Below the pieces are notes generated by a model. It worked only from the letters and a program-made list of their open reading frames with translations. It searched no databases and was not told where the DNA came from. Made by a program: the position numbers and the translations under genes. Source: Massilia putida (GTDB lineage Bacteria > Pseudomonadota > Gammaproteobacteria > Burkholderiales > Burkholderiaceae_D). From it: a stretch of 64,000 nucleotides of DNA. Positions within the stretch are counted from its first letter, which is position 1. Each line of letters begins with the position of its first letter. Location: positions 1,116,001-1,180,000 of the forward strand of contig NZ_CP019038.1 in NCBI RefSeq assembly GCF_001941825.1, written 5' to 3'. Positions 54,993-63,258 of this stretch are shown piece after piece.

Positions 54993-55340
54993 TTACTGGT
55001 CCAGGCTTGCCAACGCCCAGCACTGAGTCCACGAAAAGATCGCATGCCGCTGCTCATCGCTGACGTCTTCCAAGAGGACCGCGCTCAGAAAATCGGCAAC
55101 GTTTCTGCGAACGGCACGGGGTAGAAAAGCGGCCGTCGCGACCGACGACTCCATGTCCGGATGAACGCTCGACATCATGATTTGTACGACGAGCTCGGCG
55201 TGCTCGGTCCATCCGGCACCATCGACGTAGGCCATGAGCGCGACAACGCTTTCCGGCAGATTCATTGGGTCTCGCATGGACGTGCTCTCGTCGGGGATGT
55301 CGAAGTCGTCGAGAATACCGCAGTCGTGTAACGACAGCAT
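54993..55340 (-). CDS. Hypothetical protein, small, acidic
   Basis: 115 residues if started at ATG 55338-55340; the frame stays open to 55475, but that part reads as basic noise. The sequence looks like a real globular protein: HDCGILDDFDIPDESTSMRD, ESVVALMAYVDGAGWTEHAE, AAFLPRAVRRNVADFLSAVL, LEDVSDEQRHAIFSWTQCWA. No family recognised. It sits between a decayed region and an IS3 relic, with codon use less GC-extreme than core genes, so it may be imported. The size and acidity are compatible with an immunity-type protein, but nothing shows this. Confidence 0.45.
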   Translation of the reverse strand: MLSLHDCGILDDFDIPDESTSMRDPMNLPESVVALMAYVDGAGWTEHAELVVQIMMSSVHPDMESSVATAAFLPRAVRRNVADFLSAVLLEDVSDEQRHAIFSWTQCWALASLDQ

Positions 55341-55559
55341 GAATTCCGGAACATGCAGGCTCGTAAGTGACAGACGTTGCAACGACAATGTGGCGCGCTT
55401 GGTACACCGATGAATCGACCGGCTCGGCACATGATCACATCGCCATCGCCGTTTTGTCCTCGGCGCGGATAGCAACGCCTGACAACATCCGCGGGATCAC
55501 GGCTGAACCAATCCCACTTGTGGACTTCCCCGAGTTCAGTAGACAAATCCCGGCCTCGC

Positions 55560-55958
55560 ATCGAGGCGCACTCAAAGGCCTCCGGGCTGACATGGCCCAG
55601 GTGACTATGGCGCCTGGTTCGATTGTAAAAGACCTCGATGTAATCGAAGATATCGGCCCGGTCATGACCCGGGACATTACTCGGGCTCCCTGGCAAAGTA
55701 CCGTGCGGCCTTACAGCAGATCGCGCTCTTCTTCCAGGCGGCACATCTGAGATCGCAGCCGTAGGATCTCGCTTTTGCTTCGACCAGCTCTGCGCTTTGT
55801 TTCTCGTCCTTCGTCGGCATCACGGCCTTGACCCACTTGTACAAGCTGTGAGCCGATACCCCGAACCGGGCCGCAACTTCCGGGACCGGGTAGCCGCGCT
55901 CGACTACTTGCCTGACAGCTTCTTCCTTGAATTCTGGCGTGTAACGCTGTGTACTCAT
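55560..55958 (-). pseudogene. IS3-family transposase relic: orfA joined to the last part of orfB
   Basis: OrfA reads MSTQRYTPEFKEEAVRQVVE and RGYPVPEVAARFGVSAHSLY, with the leucine-zipper helix ILRLRSQMCRLEEERDLL in a shifted frame, ending AARYFAREPE. Right after it comes GHDRADIFDYIEVFYNRTRR and HSHLGHVSPEAFE, the C-terminus of OrfB. The DDE core (about 200 codons) is missing, so the element has a large internal deletion and a frameshift. Confidence 0.8.
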
Positions 55959-56566
55959 TCATTTCTTCGATACTCGATCATAGGTCTGAAATGTCCACCG
56001 GAGTCGGGCAAGTCCATGGTGCCAACTAAGGCCAGAGTCTGCCGGCCCAGGAAAGAAAAAGCCCCTGCAATCAGGGGATTGGATTACATCACATGCTCGA
56101 CTTGCCTGCTATTGCCAGCGTCGAAATCATTCCACTCGATGATCAATGGCTGAGGTAAACCTATGAATTGCCTAGTAGTTTACAGGCACTGTTGGGCCAG
56201 TACCATTCACAATGCGACGCAAAGCTCCTCGACACTTCACCCGGCAACAACGGGCACGACCTCGCCTTTACCCTGCTGATCGGACCGGAACTTGCCGCCG
56301 CCACGCTCAGTGGCCGACAATCCGCCTGAACGCGCGGCTGCTCGGGCCCCGCCGGCAAGCAGCGTGGCTCCGCCGTGCTGAACGACGTGGCGTGCTGGCG
56401 CGTGCGATGTCGCCGACCATGGCCGTGACAGGGCGCACGCTTGCGACGCCGTCCTCGCGCGTGTCGCGTTCTGCTCCTGCGGAAATACATCAAACGCTGC
56501 GGCAGACCGTGATTCGGCCGACCGAGCGCTTGAGTGCCTCATGCCGTGAACAATCATACCGCGGCG
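55959..56566. other. 608-bp region between the IS3 relic and the MBL genes; contains repeat copy C
   Basis: No supported gene. 56131-56256 is copy C of the dispersed repeat. The right part (56260-56560) is GC-rich with only shadow frames. Confidence 0.5.
56131..56256. repeat. Dispersed repeat family, copy C
   Basis: Begins ccACTCGATGATCAATGGCTGAG (motif at 56134-56154), then CCTATGAATTGCCTAG, CCAGTACCATTCAC and CCCGGCAACAACGGGC. The first 60 bp are shared closely only with copy D; the last 50 bp also with A and B. Confidence 0.65.
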
Positions 56567-57562
56567 TCAGAACCGATCGAGGTCGCGCGCTAGCTTGACG
56601 GGCCCGCTGAACGCAGGCGCGATCCCGTTCACATAACCGTCGAGATCGGTTTCACCATCCATGCCGGGAACGACATGGGTCAGCACGACCTCGCCGACGT
56701 GCGCCGCCGCAGACAGCTTGCCGATTTCCGCCGGCGTCAGGTGATCTTCTTCCATGTGCCTGATCATATTGGGCAGCATCGCCGGCGGCAGGTCGGACGC
56801 ACGCTTGAGTATCCGCGCCATCTTGTCCAGGTCGATGACTTCGCTGACCAGCACGTCCGCCCCCGCGGCGAGCCTGGCGAGGTTCCTGGACGGTCCCGTG
56901 TCGCCGGTGTACACGTACACCTTGTCAGGTGCCTCGATCCTGAACGAATAGGAGCGCGACACCTGGGCAGCCGCGCTGCCCGGCGCGAAATGATAATGGT
57001 CGTTGGTCACTGCCAGGACGCGAATGTTCTCGTCCTTGTAGACCACGGTCGGCTGGTCCATCGCCGGCGCCATGTCTGCGGCATGCACGGTCTTCTCGAT
57101 GGCGATCTTGCCCTCGCCGCCGACGCTGCCGATCGGCGCCAGTTCGGCCGGGCGCGCCGCCTGCGACAGCGCCCGCACCATGTCGACGGTGCCGGGCGGG
57201 CCGATCACGGGCAGCACATTGGTCGCATTGAACATCCAGCGGCTGTTCAGCACCTGGCCGAGGTCGGCGTTGTGGTCGATATGGTGATGCGAGATGAAGA
57301 CCGCGCGCACGTCGGCGAGGGACAGTCGAGCGCCCACCATCTGGCGTTCGACGCCCGAGCCGGTATCGAACAGGTACACGGTCTTGCCGACGACGATGGC
57401 GTTGGCGGGTTCCGAGCGCTCGCGCCGGATGACGGGTCCGCCGCCGGTACCGAGGGTGACGAATGCAGAGCGCGCGGCGACCGGGGCCGCGGGTGCGTCC
57501 GACGCGTGGAGCGGCACTGCCGCGCAGGCGGCAAGGAGAGTAGCGAGGATGGTGTTTTTCAT
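56567..57562 (-). CDS. Secreted metallo-beta-lactamase-fold hydrolase 1 (RNase Z/arylsulfatase-like)
   Basis: 331 residues; signal peptide ILATLLAACAAVPLHASDA. The MBL metal motif is FISHHHIDHNADLG (HxHxDH); later ligands are His in VTNDHYHF, Asp in YVYTGDTGPS and His in VVLTHVVPG. GTGGGPVIRRERSEPANAIV opens the fold. Enzymes of this subgroup cleave phosphodiesters, sulfate esters or lactones; the exact substrate is unknown. Last gene of the porin-MBL-MBL unit, 29 bp after its paralogue. Confidence 0.88.
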   Translation of the reverse strand: MKNTILATLLAACAAVPLHASDAPAAPVAARSAFVTLGTGGGPVIRRERSEPANAIVVGKTVYLFDTGSGVERQMVGARLSLADVRAVFISHHHIDHNADLGQVLNSRWMFNATNVLPVIGPPGTVDMVRALSQAARPAELAPIGSVGGEGKIAIEKTVHAADMAPAMDQPTVVYKDENIRVLAVTNDHYHFAPGSAAAQVSRSYSFRIEAPDKVYVYTGDTGPSRNLARLAAGADVLVSEVIDLDKMARILKRASDLPPAMLPNMIRHMEEDHLTPAEIGKLSAAAHVGEVVLTHVVPGMDGETDLDGYVNGIAPAFSGPVKLARDLDRF

Positions 57563-57591
57563 GATGTCGGCACGATGGGGCGGTCAATGGA

Positions 57592-58590
57592 TCAGAACTG
57601 GTCGAGGTCGTGTGCGACGCGCACTTCGCCGGAGAAGGCCGCGCGCGCGCGCGCGACGAGCGCGGGTGCGATCGCGTCGGTCGGTCCGCTGATGGCCAGG
57701 TGTGTGAGCACCAGCCGCGCGGCGCCCGCCTGCGCCGCCAGATCGCCGGCCTGCTGCGGCGTCAGGTGCTGGCTTTTCAGGTGGGCGATCAAGCCGGGCC
57801 TGGTTTCGGGCGGCATCGGAGAATGTGGTCCGTTGATGTTCGCGATCGTGCCCTCGAGGTCGATCACTTCGCTGACGACCAGGCCGACGCCCTTGAACAG
57901 GCGCGCCACCTGCGGACTCACCCCGGTATCGCCCGTATAGCCCACGGCATTCGCACCGGCGTCGAAGCGGTACGACAGCGACTCGGTTCCCACGTCGGCC
58001 GGCACGCCCGGACGCTCGTCGAAATGGGAATTACGCACCGAGCGCACGCGCACGCCGTCGACCGTGAGATCGCTGCCGTCGCGCAGGATGACAACGTTCA
58101 CTACGTCCTGCGGACGCGGATGCGGCTTGCCCCCTTTCAGCGCAATCGCCACCCTGGCGGAGGGCTGCATCGATTCCACGATACCGCTGACGAGGCGGTC
58201 GGTGCCCGGCGGTCCGTACACGGTCAGCACGCCTGGCGCATTGGTCATCCAGCGCAGCCCGATCAGGCCCTGCAGGCCACCTATGTGATCCATGTGCAGG
58301 TGGCTGATGAACACTTTGTCGACCTGCGCGGCCAGCCGCTTGGCGGCCGCGAGCCGTTCCACGGCGCCGTCGCCGCAGTCGACCAGCCAGTGGTGCGAAC
58401 CGGCCGACAGCAGGTTCGCCGATTGCGAGCGCTCCGCGTTGGCGACCGGCCCGCCGGCCGTGCCCAACGTCGTCCAGGCGAGGGCCATGGCTGCCGGATC
58501 GTCGGCGGCCATGGCGCCCCCGGTCGCCAGCACGGCAAGGAGCGCGACGGCCGTGCGCGACGACTTGTAGTAGGCATCTCGTACGTTCAT
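57592..58590 (-). CDS. Secreted metallo-beta-lactamase-fold hydrolase 2 (paralogue)
   Basis: 332 residues; signal peptide TAVALLAVLATGGAMAADD. Metal motif FISHLHMDHIGG, Asp in AVGYTGDTGVSPQ and His in LVLTHLAISGP. Same layout as the next gene (opening GTAGGPVANAERSQSANLL, closing VAHDLDQF against ARDLDRF), so the two arose by tandem duplication and have since diverged. AAAGG stands before the ATG. It lies 24 bp downstream of the porin gene, suggesting a shared transcript: uptake channel plus two periplasmic hydrolases. Confidence 0.88.
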   Translation of the reverse strand: MNVRDAYYKSSRTAVALLAVLATGGAMAADDPAAMALAWTTLGTAGGPVANAERSQSANLLSAGSHHWLVDCGDGAVERLAAAKRLAAQVDKVFISHLHMDHIGGLQGLIGLRWMTNAPGVLTVYGPPGTDRLVSGIVESMQPSARVAIALKGGKPHPRPQDVVNVVILRDGSDLTVDGVRVRSVRNSHFDERPGVPADVGTESLSYRFDAGANAVGYTGDTGVSPQVARLFKGVGLVVSEVIDLEGTIANINGPHSPMPPETRPGLIAHLKSQHLTPQQAGDLAAQAGAARLVLTHLAISGPTDAIAPALVARARAAFSGEVRVAHDLDQF

Positions 58591-58614
58591 GTGGTCATAC
58601 CTTTCATCGATCGT

Positions 58615-59724
58615 TCAGAATGCGTGGCGCAACCCGAGCGCCAGTCCGTCGACGGCGCCGTTCGCGGGCACGGCGACGCCATCGCGCCCGCTGGGGGACA
58701 CGGCGATCGGCCTGCCGTTGAAGCCGCCGTTCCGGTCGGTGACCCGGCCGGCGCGGGCATAGGCCGTCGTCCTTTTCGACAGGTTGTAGTCGGCGCCGAC
58801 GTTGAGATACCGGTTGATGCCCGTCGCCTTGGCGGCGCCGGTCGCGTACACCCGCCCGTTGTCCGCGGCCGCGCCGACCTCGGCGTTCAGCCGCACCGCT
58901 GAGGCGATGCGCCAGGCGCCGCCGAGCGCGCCCGCCGTCACCATGGGCGCGCTACCGTTCGGCAGCGTGTTGCGATGGCGCCAGAGAATCGAGCCGAGCT
59001 CGAACGCGTCGAACCGGTAGTTGGCCCCGGCCGTAAGGATCCGCTGCAGCGCCTTGCCGCCGGCGGTGAGGTTTTGCCCGCCGCCCTGGTAGGCGAGCAC
59101 GGCACCGAATCCGGCGCGGCGGTATTGCAGCATGCCGGCGGAGCCATTCCTCGCTGTGCCCGCGCCCACGATCTGGGGGTTCGCCAGATTCGGCGAGAGG
59201 GGGGCTTTCTCCCCCAGCGTGGCGGACCATTGCAACGACAGCCCGCCGACGGCCGGCGACACGTAGCTGACCATGTTGTCCAGGCTGGTCTGTTCGACGT
59301 TCGCCAACTGCATGACGAGCGCGGGAGAAAACGGCGAGAAATGGTCGGGGTCGTACTGCGCCAGGGCGGTCTGCATGACCGAGAATTGGCGACCCAGGCG
59401 CAACTCGCCATAACGTGCCGATGCGATGCTGACCCAGGCCTGGCGTCCGAACAGCCTGCCGTCCGGCGGCAAGCCTCCTGTGTCGACAAAGATCGGGGCT
59501 TCGAGGACGAAGCCGGCACGCAGTCCGTCACCGAGCTCCTCCGTGCCGGCGAAGCCGAGGCGCGACGGGACGTGGCCGGTTTTCATGAGATGGGTAAGAC
59601 TGGTCCCATTGCTGGAACTCAGGTGCTGCAGGCCGGTGTCGAGCACACCGTAGACGTTCACGGACGATTGCGCGTGCACGACCCCGGCGGCGCCCAGGGC
59701 CGCCAAAACGAAACGATACTTCAA
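58615..59724 (-). CDS. Gram-negative porin
   Basis: 369 residues, TTG start at 59722-59724 with AGGAG upstream. Signal peptide FVLAALGAAGVVHAQS. Betaproteobacterial porin pattern: SVNVYGVLDTGLQHLSS, GHVPSRLGFAGTEELGDGLR, GRLFGRQAWVSIASARYGEL, LGRQFSV, and C-terminal GLALGLRHAF with terminal Phe. First gene of the porin-MBL-MBL unit, divergent from the two-component genes. Its ribosome binding site lies in one arm of an inverted repeat (59730-59759). Confidence 0.93.
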   Translation of the reverse strand: MKYRFVLAALGAAGVVHAQSSVNVYGVLDTGLQHLSSSNGTSLTHLMKTGHVPSRLGFAGTEELGDGLRAGFVLEAPIFVDTGGLPPDGRLFGRQAWVSIASARYGELRLGRQFSVMQTALAQYDPDHFSPFSPALVMQLANVEQTSLDNMVSYVSPAVGGLSLQWSATLGEKAPLSPNLANPQIVGAGTARNGSAGMLQYRRAGFGAVLAYQGGGQNLTAGGKALQRILTAGANYRFDAFELGSILWRHRNTLPNGSAPMVTAGALGGAWRIASAVRLNAEVGAAADNGRVYATGAAKATGINRYLNVGADYNLSKRTTAYARAGRVTDRNGGFNGRPIAVSPSGRDGVAVPANGAVDGLALGLRHAF

Positions 59725-59729
59725 GGGTT

Positions 59730-59759
59730 GTCTCCTATGGTTTTTTTAGATTAGGAGAC
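59730..59759 (-). promoter_or_regulatory. Leader hairpin that would mask the porin ribosome binding site
   Basis: Arms GTCTCCTA (59730-59737 on plus) and TAGGAGAC (59752-59759), loop of 14 nt rich in A on the mRNA. In the minus-strand leader the proximal arm contains the AGGAG used by the TTG start, so folding would block initiation. It could equally be a DNA operator. Confidence 0.5.
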
Positions 59760-59788
59760 ACCATGATCAACAGTAATGACGAGGCCGC

Positions 59789-59810
59789 CTATTGGCACTT
59801 GGTACAATAG
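59789..59810. promoter_or_regulatory. Inverted repeat in the porin/two-component intergenic region
   Basis: CTATTG-N10-CAATAG with partial symmetry inside. It overlaps a plus-strand TACAAT (59803-59808) that could be a -10 box for the kinase gene. Plausible site for the LuxR-type regulator encoded next to it (inference). Confidence 0.4.
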
Positions 59811-59870
59811 CCTCTGACACACACCCGTAGTACCGTGACCTTTTGCCCGCCGGCGCGCCGCTACGACGTC

Positions 59871-61715
59871 ATGATGTTTTCGCCCCGCCACCTCGCCTGC
59901 CGCCTGTTCCTGTTCTCCGCCCTGTGTTGCGCGCTGCAGCCGGGCCGCTGCGCCGCGCCGGCACGAATCCTGCTGCTGACATCGAGCGGCACGACGGCTC
60001 CGTGGGCGCTGCAAATGGGAGAAGCGTTGCGCGGCGAGCTGCTGCGGCACCATCCGTCCGCCGAACTCGATCTCGAGGTGATGCAGCAGCCGGTCCCCGC
60101 GACGCCACGAATGCCCTTGCCGACCTGGCTGCTCGACAAGTACGCGGGCCGCAGGTACGACGCGATCGTGCCGCTGGTCCCCGATCAGTTGCTGGTCGCG
60201 GTCGCGCTGCGCGACCGCCTGTGGCAACAGGCGGCCGTCGTCGCACCGGAGCTCGACGCGACGCGGGCCGCCGCACTGGCGGGCATGCCCCGCATCAGTG
60301 GACTGCTCAGGCAAGATCCCGTCGCGCGCAATCTGGCGCTGATGTTCGCGCTGTCGCCACATGCCCGGCACATCGCCGTCGCGAGTGCCCGAATCGACGG
60401 CGACCCGATCCGTCCGAACTGGCGCGCTGCGCTCCGACCCTGGCTCCGGCGCGCCGACCTGGTCGACCTGAGTGGACTGGTCCCGGACGACTTGTTGCGG
60501 CGCGCCGCCGCCCTGTCTCCCGATACCGTGCTTTACCTCGCCGCCCCCGCCACGGCAAACACCTCCGCCGTCATGACGGCCCACGACATGTTGCGCGCCA
60601 TCGCGCCCGCCACCCGCGCCCGCATCTTTATCGACGTGAGCACGCTGCTGGGCGTTGGCGCCATCGGCGGCTGGGTTGACTCGCCCGTCGAGCATGCGCA
60701 TGACATCGCGTCGCAATTGAACCGCGTCCTGGCCGGCGTGCCCCCGGCCGCGATCGGTTTCGAGCCGCATAGCCCGCCTCGCTTGCAGTTCGACTGGCGC
60801 GCGCTGCGCCGGGCCGGCATCGACGCGAACGAGCTACCGGCGGGAAGCGAGATCCTGTTCCAGCCGCCGGGACTCTGGGAGGCTTACCGCGACACGGTGC
60901 TGGCGGCAGGACTCGTGCTCGTCATGCAGAGCATCCTGATCGGCGCCCTGCTGCTGGAGCGCCGGCGCCGCAAGCACGCCGAACGCCAGACGCGCCAGCA
61001 TCTCGGCGAACTGGCGCGCCTGGACCGGGTAGGCGCGGTCGGCGTGCTGTCCGCCGCGCTCGCGCACGAGATCAACCAGCCGCTCGGCGCGATCCTCAGC
61101 AACGCCGAAACCGCCGAGCTGCTGCTCACGGCCCCGTCGCCACCGCGCGAACAACTGCGCGAACTGCTGGATGCAATCCGCGCGGACAACCAGCGCGCCG
61201 CCGACGTGCTGGTCCGCTTGCGCGGCTGGATCGCCGACAGCGCAGCCCAGCAGGAACGTCTCGCCCTGAATCCTTTGCTGCACGAGGTCGCGCGCATCCT
61301 GCGCGTCGAAGTGCACATGCGCCGCGCGGTGCTGCTACTGGATCTGACGGAGCCGCTGCCGGACGTCTTTGCCGATAACGTCCAGATCCAGCAGGTGACC
61401 GTCAACCTCGTGCTGAACGCGCTTGACGCCCTGGAACAGATCGCACCGGACCAGCGTCGGATCATGGTCAGCAGCAAACGCAACGCCGCTGGCGATGTCG
61501 ACGTCTGCGTCGCCGACAACGGCCCTGGCTTGTCCGGCGCCGCGGCGCATCGGCTGTTCGAACCCTTTTTCAGTACCAAGCCGGATGGACTTGGGGTCGG
61601 CCTGTCGATCAGCCGGAGCATCCTGGCGCGCCACGGCGGCACGCTGCGGGCGGAGCCGGCGCCCGGCGGCGGTGCCCTGTTCCGCTTCACCCTGCCCGCA
61701 CTGGAGACGCCATGA
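59871..61715 (+). CDS. Sensor histidine kinase with an ABC-substrate-binding-like periplasmic domain
   Basis: 614 residues from ATG 59871-59873; a GTG at 59835 would add 12. Signal/first TM (LACRLFLFSALCCALQPGRC); periplasmic domain about 30-330 similar to ABC-transporter substrate-binding sensors (ARILLLTSSGTTAPWALQMG, PDTVLYLAAPATANTSAVMT). TM at about 340-362 (TVLAAGLVLVMQSILIGALL); H-box LSAALAHEINQPLGAILSNA; N-box NLVLNALDALEQI; G1 VADNGPGLSG; F-box FFSTKPDGLGVGLSISRSIL. All catalytic boxes are intact. It overlaps the regulator gene (ATGA). It likely senses a compound handled by the divergent porin/MBL unit. Confidence 0.92.
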   Translation: MMFSPRHLACRLFLFSALCCALQPGRCAAPARILLLTSSGTTAPWALQMGEALRGELLRHHPSAELDLEVMQQPVPATPRMPLPTWLLDKYAGRRYDAIVPLVPDQLLVAVALRDRLWQQAAVVAPELDATRAAALAGMPRISGLLRQDPVARNLALMFALSPHARHIAVASARIDGDPIRPNWRAALRPWLRRADLVDLSGLVPDDLLRRAAALSPDTVLYLAAPATANTSAVMTAHDMLRAIAPATRARIFIDVSTLLGVGAIGGWVDSPVEHAHDIASQLNRVLAGVPPAAIGFEPHSPPRLQFDWRALRRAGIDANELPAGSEILFQPPGLWEAYRDTVLAAGLVLVMQSILIGALLLERRRRKHAERQTRQHLGELARLDRVGAVGVLSAALAHEINQPLGAILSNAETAELLLTAPSPPREQLRELLDAIRADNQRAADVLVRLRGWIADSAAQQERLALNPLLHEVARILRVEVHMRRAVLLLDLTEPLPDVFADNVQIQQVTVNLVLNALDALEQIAPDQRRIMVSSKRNAAGDVDVCVADNGPGLSGAAAHRLFEPFFSTKPDGLGVGLSISRSILARHGGTLRAEPAPGGGALFRFTLPALETP

Positions 61716-62308
61716 CACACGTCCTGCACCTGGTCGACGACGACACCGGGTTCCGCACCGCACTGGCGCGACTGCTGCGCACGATCGGGCACACGGTGCG
61801 GGAATACGAGAGCGCCGAGGCCTTTCTCGCAGCAGGTGCGCCGGCGCCCGGCTGCCTGCTGCTCGACGTCCACATGCCCGGCCTCTCCGGCATCGAACTT
61901 CAGGAACACCTGACGGCCCACGCGTCACGCGTCCCGATCATCTTCATCACCGGCCAAGGTGACATTCCGATGAGCGTCCGTGCGATCAAGGCCGGCGCCG
62001 AGGATTTCCTGACCAAGCCAGTCGGCCGGGCAGCGCTCGAGGAAGCGATCGCGCGCGCCCTCGAGCGCGTCGTCCGGACCGGGGCCGAGGTGGCGCTGCA
62101 GGAGGCGCGCACGCGGCAACTAGCCCTGCTGAGCAATCGGGAGCGGGAAGTCGCGGCATTGCTCGCCGAAGGATGGCTGAACAAAAAAGTGGCCGCCGCC
62201 CTCGGCACGACGGAGCGCACGATCAAGGCGCACCGGGCCAGCATCATGGAAAAGTTGGGTATCCGGTCGGTCGTGGAACTGGCACGGCTGCTCGACCCGC
62301 GACAGTGA
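61712..62308 (+). CDS. FixJ/NarL-type response regulator
   Basis: 198 residues. Receiver (1-120): acidic pocket LVDDDTGFRT, phospho-Asp in LLLDVHMPGLSGIE, Thr in FITGQGDIPMSV, Lys in FLTKPVGR. LuxR-type helix-turn-helix (about 135-195): LSNREREVAALLAEGWLNKK, VAAALGTTERTIKAHRASIM. Coupled to the kinase gene. The likely target is the intergenic region upstream of its own operon and the porin gene. Confidence 0.95.
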   Translation: MTHVLHLVDDDTGFRTALARLLRTIGHTVREYESAEAFLAAGAPAPGCLLLDVHMPGLSGIELQEHLTAHASRVPIIFITGQGDIPMSVRAIKAGAEDFLTKPVGRAALEEAIARALERVVRTGAEVALQEARTRQLALLSNREREVAALLAEGWLNKKVAAALGTTERTIKAHRASIMEKLGIRSVVELARLLDPRQ

Positions 62309-62640
62309 GCGAACGTCCGGCCAAGACGACGCCGCGTCGCGACAGGGCGGTGTCGCGTTACCGGCCGGGACAGCTGTCGTTCCCCGGATGTGCGGAATGC
62401 ACGCCGGGTTCTCGATCAATGCGGAAGCGCAGATCTACCGATATCGTAGAGCGCGGTTGGCGCGCAACCCATCTACACGGCTTGCAGTCCACTGCATAAC
62501 TGCTTCGGCGCCATAACACAGACTGCACTGTTGGCACGATAGCGTGCGATTCTCGGTAACGGTCATCATCCCTGATCTGCTCAAATTGCGGACCTTGAGC
62601 AGGCTTAAAACAGATCCGGACAAACGATTTATGCTGCGTA

Positions 62641-62666
62641 AAAAGGCTCGCCTAAGCGAGCCTTTT
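62641..62666. terminator. Bidirectional Rho-independent terminator
   Basis: Perfect stem AAAAGGCTCGC/GCGAGCCTTTT with a CTAA loop; A-tract on one side and T-tract on the other let it work in both directions. It is 330 bp beyond the regulator stop. Confidence 0.85.
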
Positions 62667-62705
62667 CAAATCATAAGAGTATAGTTTTCTATGCGAAATC
62701 TTACC

Positions 62706-62906
62706 CACTCGATGATCAATGGCTGAGCTAAGCCTATGAATCGACTAGCATTTTTACGGCACTTCAGCTCAGTACCATTCACGATACCATGCCGAATACA
62801 TAGTTCGCTGAACTGGCAACACCAACCATTAGCTGGTTTTTACCCTACCACGACCACCTTCCCCGCCGTTAGACCCTACGTACATGGTATCGTGAACAAT
62901 TGGCCT
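62706..62906. repeat. Dispersed repeat family, copy D, the most complete copy
   Basis: Starts CACTCGATGATCAATGGCTG, then CCTATGAATCGACTAG, CAGTACCATTCACGATACCA and TGCCGAATAC. A 14-bp perfect inverted pair TTCACGATACCATG (62778-62791) / CATGGTATCGTGAA (62883-62896) encloses about 90 bp and is followed by TTGGCC. Directly upstream of the IS3-family element. Confidence 0.65.
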
Positions 62907-62961
62907 GCTGCCGATTCCACAGACACCAAGTTAAGGTGGAAAATGGGGTCAGGAGGAATCA

Positions 62962-63258
62962 ATGGCAGCAGCAAGAAGGCAGTTCAGCCGAGAGTTCAAA
63001 CTTGAGGCGGTGAAGTTGGTCGAAGAACGCGGGGTATCGGTACGCCAAGCTGCTCAAGACCTGGACGTGCACGAAAACGTCCTACGCAAATGGGTACGCG
63101 AATTGCGCGAGCAACCCGAGGAAGCATTCCCTGGCAACGGCAAGATGACGGCCCAGGATGCTGAGATTGCGCGGTTGCGCAAAGAAGTCACCAAGCTCAA
63201 GATGGAGCGAGACCTGTTGAAAAAAGCCGCGGCCTACTTCGCGAAGGAGTCGATTTGA
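62962..63258 (+). CDS. IS3-family transposase OrfA
   Basis: 98 residues; AGGAGG precedes the ATG. HTH_Tnp_1-type helix-turn-helix (RQFSREFKLEAVKLVEERGV, SVRQAAQDLDVHENVLRKWV) and leucine-zipper helix (AEIARLRKEVTKLKMERDLL), ending KKAAAYFAKESI. The stop overlaps a TTG start for OrfB (TTGA). Intact. Confidence 0.93.
   Translation: MAAARRQFSREFKLEAVKLVEERGVSVRQAAQDLDVHENVLRKWVRELREQPEEAFPGNGKMTAQDAEIARLRKEVTKLKMERDLLKKAAAYFAKESI

Larger units (their letters stand above)
62309..62961. other. 653-bp region between the regulator gene and the IS3-family element
   Basis: No gene supported. It contains a perfect bidirectional terminator (62641-62666) and repeat copy D (62706-62906). The first 300 bp show only short frames. 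Confidence 0.5.
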
